Origin: Chara braunii
Lineage: Eukaryota; Streptophyta; Charophyceae; Charales; Characeae
Length of the DNA: 22,377 bases
Reading direction: 5' to 3'
Assembly (NCBI GenBank): GCA_003427395.1
Contig: BFEA01000232.1
Span: 1,459,950 to 1,482,326 of the forward strand
A model generated the notes under the pieces. That model searched no databases, was not told the origin of the DNA, and saw only the letters and a program-made list of their open reading frames with translations. The stretch's first letter is position 1; each line of letters opens with the position of its first letter. Positions 18,752 to 22,377 of this stretch are shown here, one piece after another. The position numbers and the translations under genes are program-made.

Positions 18752-19341
18752 CTCTTGGCCTACTCCAGCCTCCATTTCATCTCACAAATGCTGCCCCCTT
18801 GGGTCCTAATGCCCAAGGGGCAATTTTACTTGAGAGAAAAAGACATAGTGGGTTTTTTTCTCGATGTTTTCAGTTTGTATCTCATTTTTGGTAGGCCGAG
18901 ATATTTTTCCATGCAACGGCACATTTTCAGTCTTGGATCTGGCTGAGATCCAAGGCCAGCAATAATTCGTGTCAGCCCCTAGTAGACCTTGCTTCAATTT
19001 TGAGCCCCTAAGTCCACTTTTTCAATTTTTGGTGCATCTGGCTCTCTTTTTGGGCCAAATGCACAGTTTCATCCTTGTCCCTCTTTTGTTTCTTTCCATT
19101 TTGGGCTGCCACCTCATTCCGGAGCTAGCCGTTTTGAGCTGGCCCACAAAAAACGGCTAGTTCCTCTCCACCATGATATCTGATCTCAAATCCATGGTCC
19201 AAAAGTAACCCGGTCATTTTCCTTTTACATTTTCTCTCATTTTCCTCATTTTAATTCAGATTTTATTGAGGTATGGCCCTTTGGGCCATATCTCTGCAAT
19301 CCGGATTGCCCTCCCTCACTCTAGGAGTGATGAGGTCACAG

Positions 19342-19910
19342 TTGGGACCTGCCAGTCCCTACTGTGCAGGTCCCAATAGGCCGGCACACTCTCCTCCACT
19401 ATTTTCTCCCTTTTTTGTTTCATTCTCCCTCATTTTTCTCTCATCTTTCTTTCTTTTTCTTTTATTTCAGTTGTGACACGTGTCAAACTGTTGTACACCA
19501 TCTTTCTAGGCCTTAGGGCCTTATTCAAGGTCAGGTTTATGGCTGTTACTTGCTCGTTATATCTCGGATTCCAACAATGTCACCCCCATGCTCCTAGAAG
19601 GCTCCGTTTCGCCTCCGTTTGTCCAATTCGAGCCCCATTTGCTCCGATTTTCTAAGGACAGCATTTTTCTCACGTTGACCCTCTATTTTCTCATGCCTAG
19701 CTAGTCCGAGATATCTTGGACTGCTGGGCATCCCTCCCAACACCATTATTTTGCTTTTTTTTTTCCCCATGACTCTCCCACTTGCCCACACTAGTGCTTG
19801 CACTAGTGATGCTAATACTTTCCACCGTTTAGATTCTTGATCTCGACGGTACCGTTTTCTTGCACAATTATTCCTTGTGCTTGCTCATGGTTCCCTTGGG
19901 ACATCCCCAG
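19342..19910. repeat. Copy 1 of a 1.42-kb-spaced duplication
   Basis: The segment from GACCTGCCAGTCCCTAC (from 19346) through CACTAGTGCTTGCACTAGTG (19789) to the GGGAC..TCCCCGCCACT block near 19897 has a counterpart 1418-1421 bp to the right in the same order. Between the anchors sequence is diverged, but the poly-pyrimidine tracts and the hairpins keep their places. Confidence 0.75.
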
Positions 19911-20314
19911 TCCCCGCCACTCTCCCCCATACTAGTTCCATTTTCTTGTCCCGCCGACACGTGTCCCGTTTTCCGATTTTTATTATTTGGACCCACTTGG
20001 TCCCCGACAACATTCCGGACGGTGTCCCATTTTTTATTTTTGGGGCCTCCTTGCCCTTGGTGGTCCCATCATCTCTATATGTGTGCTGATTTTTCTAGGC
20101 CGTGAGATCTCATCTCACGGTTACCGTTTACCGTCTCCACTTGCCTCATGCCGAACTTGGTCTTTTCTAGCCTTTCGGGTTTGTCGTGGCTCATTTTCCC
20201 TTAGCCTAGGCACCCCCATGCAGTCCGTTATTTCTCGGACTGCAGTCATGACCATCTTTCTAGTCTCACAGCCCCACAACTTGCCCCATGCTAAAAGAGA
20301 ATGAAGCGTTAAAT

Positions 20315-20360
20315 TTCTAAGTGCATCCGGGCTCAATATTGATTGCGGATGCACCTAGAA
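20315..20360. other. Long inverted repeat TTCTAAGTGCATCCG
   Basis: TTCTAAGTGCATCCG (20315-20329) pairs with CGGATGCACCTAGAA (20346-20360) over 15 bp with one mismatch. Confidence 0.8.
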
Positions 20361-20480
20361 CATGTGTTTTCCCTCCCCCATACAGTCTGTTGCAACTCGG
20401 ATTGCAATAGGGGTCAATTTCCTAGGCCCAATGCCCCACAACTAGCCCCAACTCAAAAGAAAAAGAAACGGTCAATTCCC

Positions 20481-20518
20481 AAGTGCATCCGGGCTTGATT
20501 TTGGCTCCGGATGCACTT
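20481..20518. other. Inverted repeat AAGTGCATCCGG, 12-bp stem
   Basis: AAGTGCATCCGG (20481-20492) and CCGGATGCACTT (20507-20518) are exact reverse complements. It is a sister of the hairpin at 20315-20360, about 165 bp away, with different loop sequence but the same stem core. Confidence 0.8.
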
Positions 20519-20579
20519 AAAACATGTGTTTCTCCTCATGCATGTAATCCATATTATTTCGGTTGCATGGGGCCTTGAT

Positions 20580-20625
20580 TTTCTTTGATTTTCTCTGCAA
20601 AAATNAAANAAAATCAAAGTCNTTT
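20580..20625. other. Undetermined bases in an A/T-rich stem
   Basis: Ns at 20605, 20610 and 20623 interrupt an inverted pair TTTGATTTT / AAAATCAAAG. Base calls are unsure here. Confidence 0.6.
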
Positions 20626-20759
20626 GTAACCGCCATATTCCAAAATGAATCTGGTCACGGATGAATCTCCCCAAGTGGCCGTTTTTTACCGTTAAGATAT
20701 TTTTCTCTTTTCTTTTCTTTTCTCTTTTCTTTTCTTTTCTTTTTCCTCCTTTCTTGGAC

Positions 20760-21330
20760 AGTAGGGACCTGCCAGTCCCTACTTGCGGCAGTCCCTACCG
20801 ACGGCCAACTCACTCACTCCCTCCCACTCTTTTTGTCTTATTCTCTCACATTTTCTTTTCTTTTCTCTCTTTTTTCTAACATGCCAAGTGTCAGGTGGCC
20901 GTTAAGGCCATTTTCTAGTCCTTTCCGCTTAGTTTTGACCCTTCCTATGCCCAAGGTGCAGTCCGTTATATCTCGGACTGCAATAATGGTTTTTTCATGC
21001 TCATGGGAGTTTCCTCTCACTCCTATCTTTCTCCCATAATGACCCCTCCTACTCCGATTTTCAACACAAAGCCTATTTGTCACACGGGGTCTCATTTGAC
21101 TCCATTTTCTTGAGGGAGGCTAATCCGAGCTTTTTCGGATTGCTCCTATGCCTCCCACTTCAGTTTTCTTTACTTTTTATTTTCCTTTAGGCCTTCCCGT
21201 TTGCTACCACTAGTGCTTGCACTAGTGGTGCTAATATACTTGGCCGTCAAGATGTCAATCTTGACGGTGCACTTTTCCCTTATTATTTTCCCTCATGCGG
21301 TGCCACCGTTTCTTCTTGGGACTTTCACAT
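20760..21330. repeat. Copy 2 of the 1.42-kb-spaced duplication
   Basis: Counterpart of the segment at 19342-19910: GACCTGCCAGTCCCTAC from 20766, CACTAGTGC..GCACTAGTG with an extended stem at 21206-21229, CCGTCAAGAT..ATCTTGACGG at 21244-21267 and a GGGAC..TCCCCGCCACTT block near 21318. It runs straight into the 26-bp tandem repeat. Confidence 0.75.
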
Positions 21331-21344
21331 GTCCCCGCCACTTA

Positions 21345-21500
21345 TCCCGTCGGTGGTCCCCGGTACTTAGTCCCGCCGGTGGTTCCCGATACTTAGTCCC
21401 ACCGGTGGTCCCCGACACTTAGTCCCATCGGTTGTCCCCGACACTTAGTCCCGCCGGCGGTCCCCGACACTTAGTCCCGCGGGTGGTCCCCGAATCATTT
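21345..21500. repeat. 26-bp tandem repeat, six units
   Basis: TCCC(G/A)CCGGTGGTCCCCGACACTTAG-like units follow each other without gaps at 21345, 21371, 21397, 21423, 21449 and 21475. Several contain the palindrome CCACCGGTGG or CCGCCGGCGG. The last unit has a changed end. A partial unit precedes the array near 21331. Confidence 0.9.
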
Positions 21501-21959
21501 CGCCCCGGATGCCATTATATTTACTTAGTCCCACGTTGTCGGAGAGCAGCACGCTGTGTCAACGTATAGTTGACTCGTCGCGCTCCGCCTCCGTGATGTA
21601 GGGTTGCTTGTGATCACGATCAGCAAAGTGTTAATGCGCTAGTTGGTCCCTTTGGTCGAGTCAACGGGCAAGACGACACGACGGGCCAGCCCCATGGAGA
21701 TCGAATCACGGCTTTTGGGCTGAACCGCCGCATTTACAAGGGCTAAATTAGTAGGACCTGGTCCGAATAACATTGAAAACGGACCAAGGGTTAGTGAGAA
21801 TTGACCACTTGGGACCGGACTTACCGCATCGGGAAGGGTACGGCCCAAAATGGTCAAGGGGGATACGGGATTGGGCCCCTATTATGATTAAGAGGGGTGT
21901 TTTGTTTTCAAAACAAGGCCAACCCTTAGTATCCTAAAGTCGGGCCAGCTTAAGCCCGA
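21501..21959. other. Unrecognised non-repetitive stretch
   Basis: This has a higher GC content than the left flank and no recognised gene. The minus-strand ORF at 21639-21857 resembles no family. It lies between two different palindromic tandem arrays and may be the unique part of an element of which those arrays are subterminal repeats. Confidence 0.4.
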
Positions 21960-22377
21960 CAGTAATTTTAGTACTGGTCTATGCTGTTTTTAGCGTAGGC
22001 CACACTATTTTAGCGTAGACCTGGGTTATTTTTAGCGTAGGCTCGTGCTAAATATAGTGCAGGCCCGTGCTATTTTTATCCCAAGCCCCTCGTTAATTTT
22101 AGCGCTGTCCCCCGCTAATTTTAACACAGGCCTGCGCTATTTTTAGCGCAGGCCCATGCTTTTTTTAACCTGGGACTTACTGTTCGTGTCCCAAAGTCAG
22201 GACTGTCCCAGTCTCGCGCCAATTTTAGCGCAGTCCCGCGCTAATTTTAGCGCAGTCCCGCGCTAATTTTAGCACAGGCCCACGCTATATTTAGCGCAGG
22301 CCCGTGCTATTTTTAGCACGAGACTGACTGTTCGTGTCCCAAAGTCGGAATTGTCCCAGTCCCACGCTAATTTTAGC
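21960..22377. repeat. 21-22-bp palindromic tandem repeat
   Basis: Units of the type TTTTAGCGCAGTCCCGCGCTAA or TTTTAGCGCAGGCCCGTGCTA follow one another to the window end, about 19 units with variants. Each unit has the stem TAGCGC / GCGCTA around a 6-nt spacer, so the unit is a small hairpin. A longer block, TGTTCGTGTCCCAAAGTC, interrupts at 22181 and 22329, 148 bp apart, showing a larger repeat level. The array continues past the window. Confidence 0.9.

Larger units (their letters stand above)
18700..21300. repeat. Hairpin-dense pyrimidine-rich region
   Basis: At least 18 perfect or near-perfect inverted repeats with stems of 7 to 15 bp occur in 2.6 kb, separated by CT-rich, often poly-pyrimidine tracts. 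Stems include TATGGCCC (19272/19283), CTAGCCGTTTT (19125/19150), CTTGGATC (18932/18947), TTGGGACCTGC (19342/19366), CCGTGAGAT (20100/20112), TGCAGTCCG (20219/20236 and 20957/20974), GTAGGGAC (20761/20775) and AATCCGA (21122/21135). Several have a loop of only 2 to 10 nt. No coding sequence is present. The function, if any, is unknown. Confidence 0.7.

Overview
This window reads as repeat-rich nuclear DNA from a large eukaryotic genome, almost certainly a streptophyte (land plant or charophyte alga). The evidence is a primer-binding site complementary to the initiator methionine tRNA of the kind usual in plant LTR elements, a Ty3 element with a chromodomain-bearing integrase, a perfect stretch of plant-type U2 snRNA, and long satellite arrays. 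A lysine/glutamate-rich gag of this style and the general mix remind me of Chara, but that is a weak impression. I see no intact protein-coding gene and no bacterial feature.

Layout. 1-710: a cluster of U2 snRNA-like pieces, in both orientations, mixed with inverted and direct repeats and strong short hairpins. 710-1075: a G-rich simple tract. 1064 to at least 3655, minus strand: the 5' part of an LTR retrotransposon (LTR, primer-binding site, long leader that probably holds an intron, broken gag). 4150-5760, minus strand: a much older, heavily decayed Ty3-type pol with a 215-bp tandem duplication inside the integrase. 5760-7243: non-coding, with small tandem duplications and palindromes. 7244-10736, minus strand: a younger but dead chromovirus pol in the order protease, reverse transcriptase, RNase H, integrase, chromodomain. 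It has an in-frame deletion in the RT, an insert in the RNase H and eight stop codons. 10740-11275, minus strand: a protein-like segment I cannot identify. 11276-12950: nothing recognisable.

12951-13065 is an AG microsatellite. 13138-15540 is a 92-bp satellite of about 26 monomers. 15545-15740 is a short transition. About 15900-17985 is a second, distantly related 91-bp satellite, organised at its distal end as a 273-bp trimer. 17988-18127 is a GAA-rich microsatellite. 18700-21300 is a pyrimidine-rich region full of short perfect inverted repeats, part of which is duplicated at 1.42 kb with at least one compensatory base-pair change between copies. 21345-21500 is a 26-bp tandem repeat. About 21960-22377 is a 21-22-bp tandem repeat whose unit is itself palindromic.

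The genes do not work together as a pathway: this is a graveyard of retroelements next to satellite DNA. The two most unusual structures are the U2-chimeric repeats at the left end and the hairpin-dense region at the right end.
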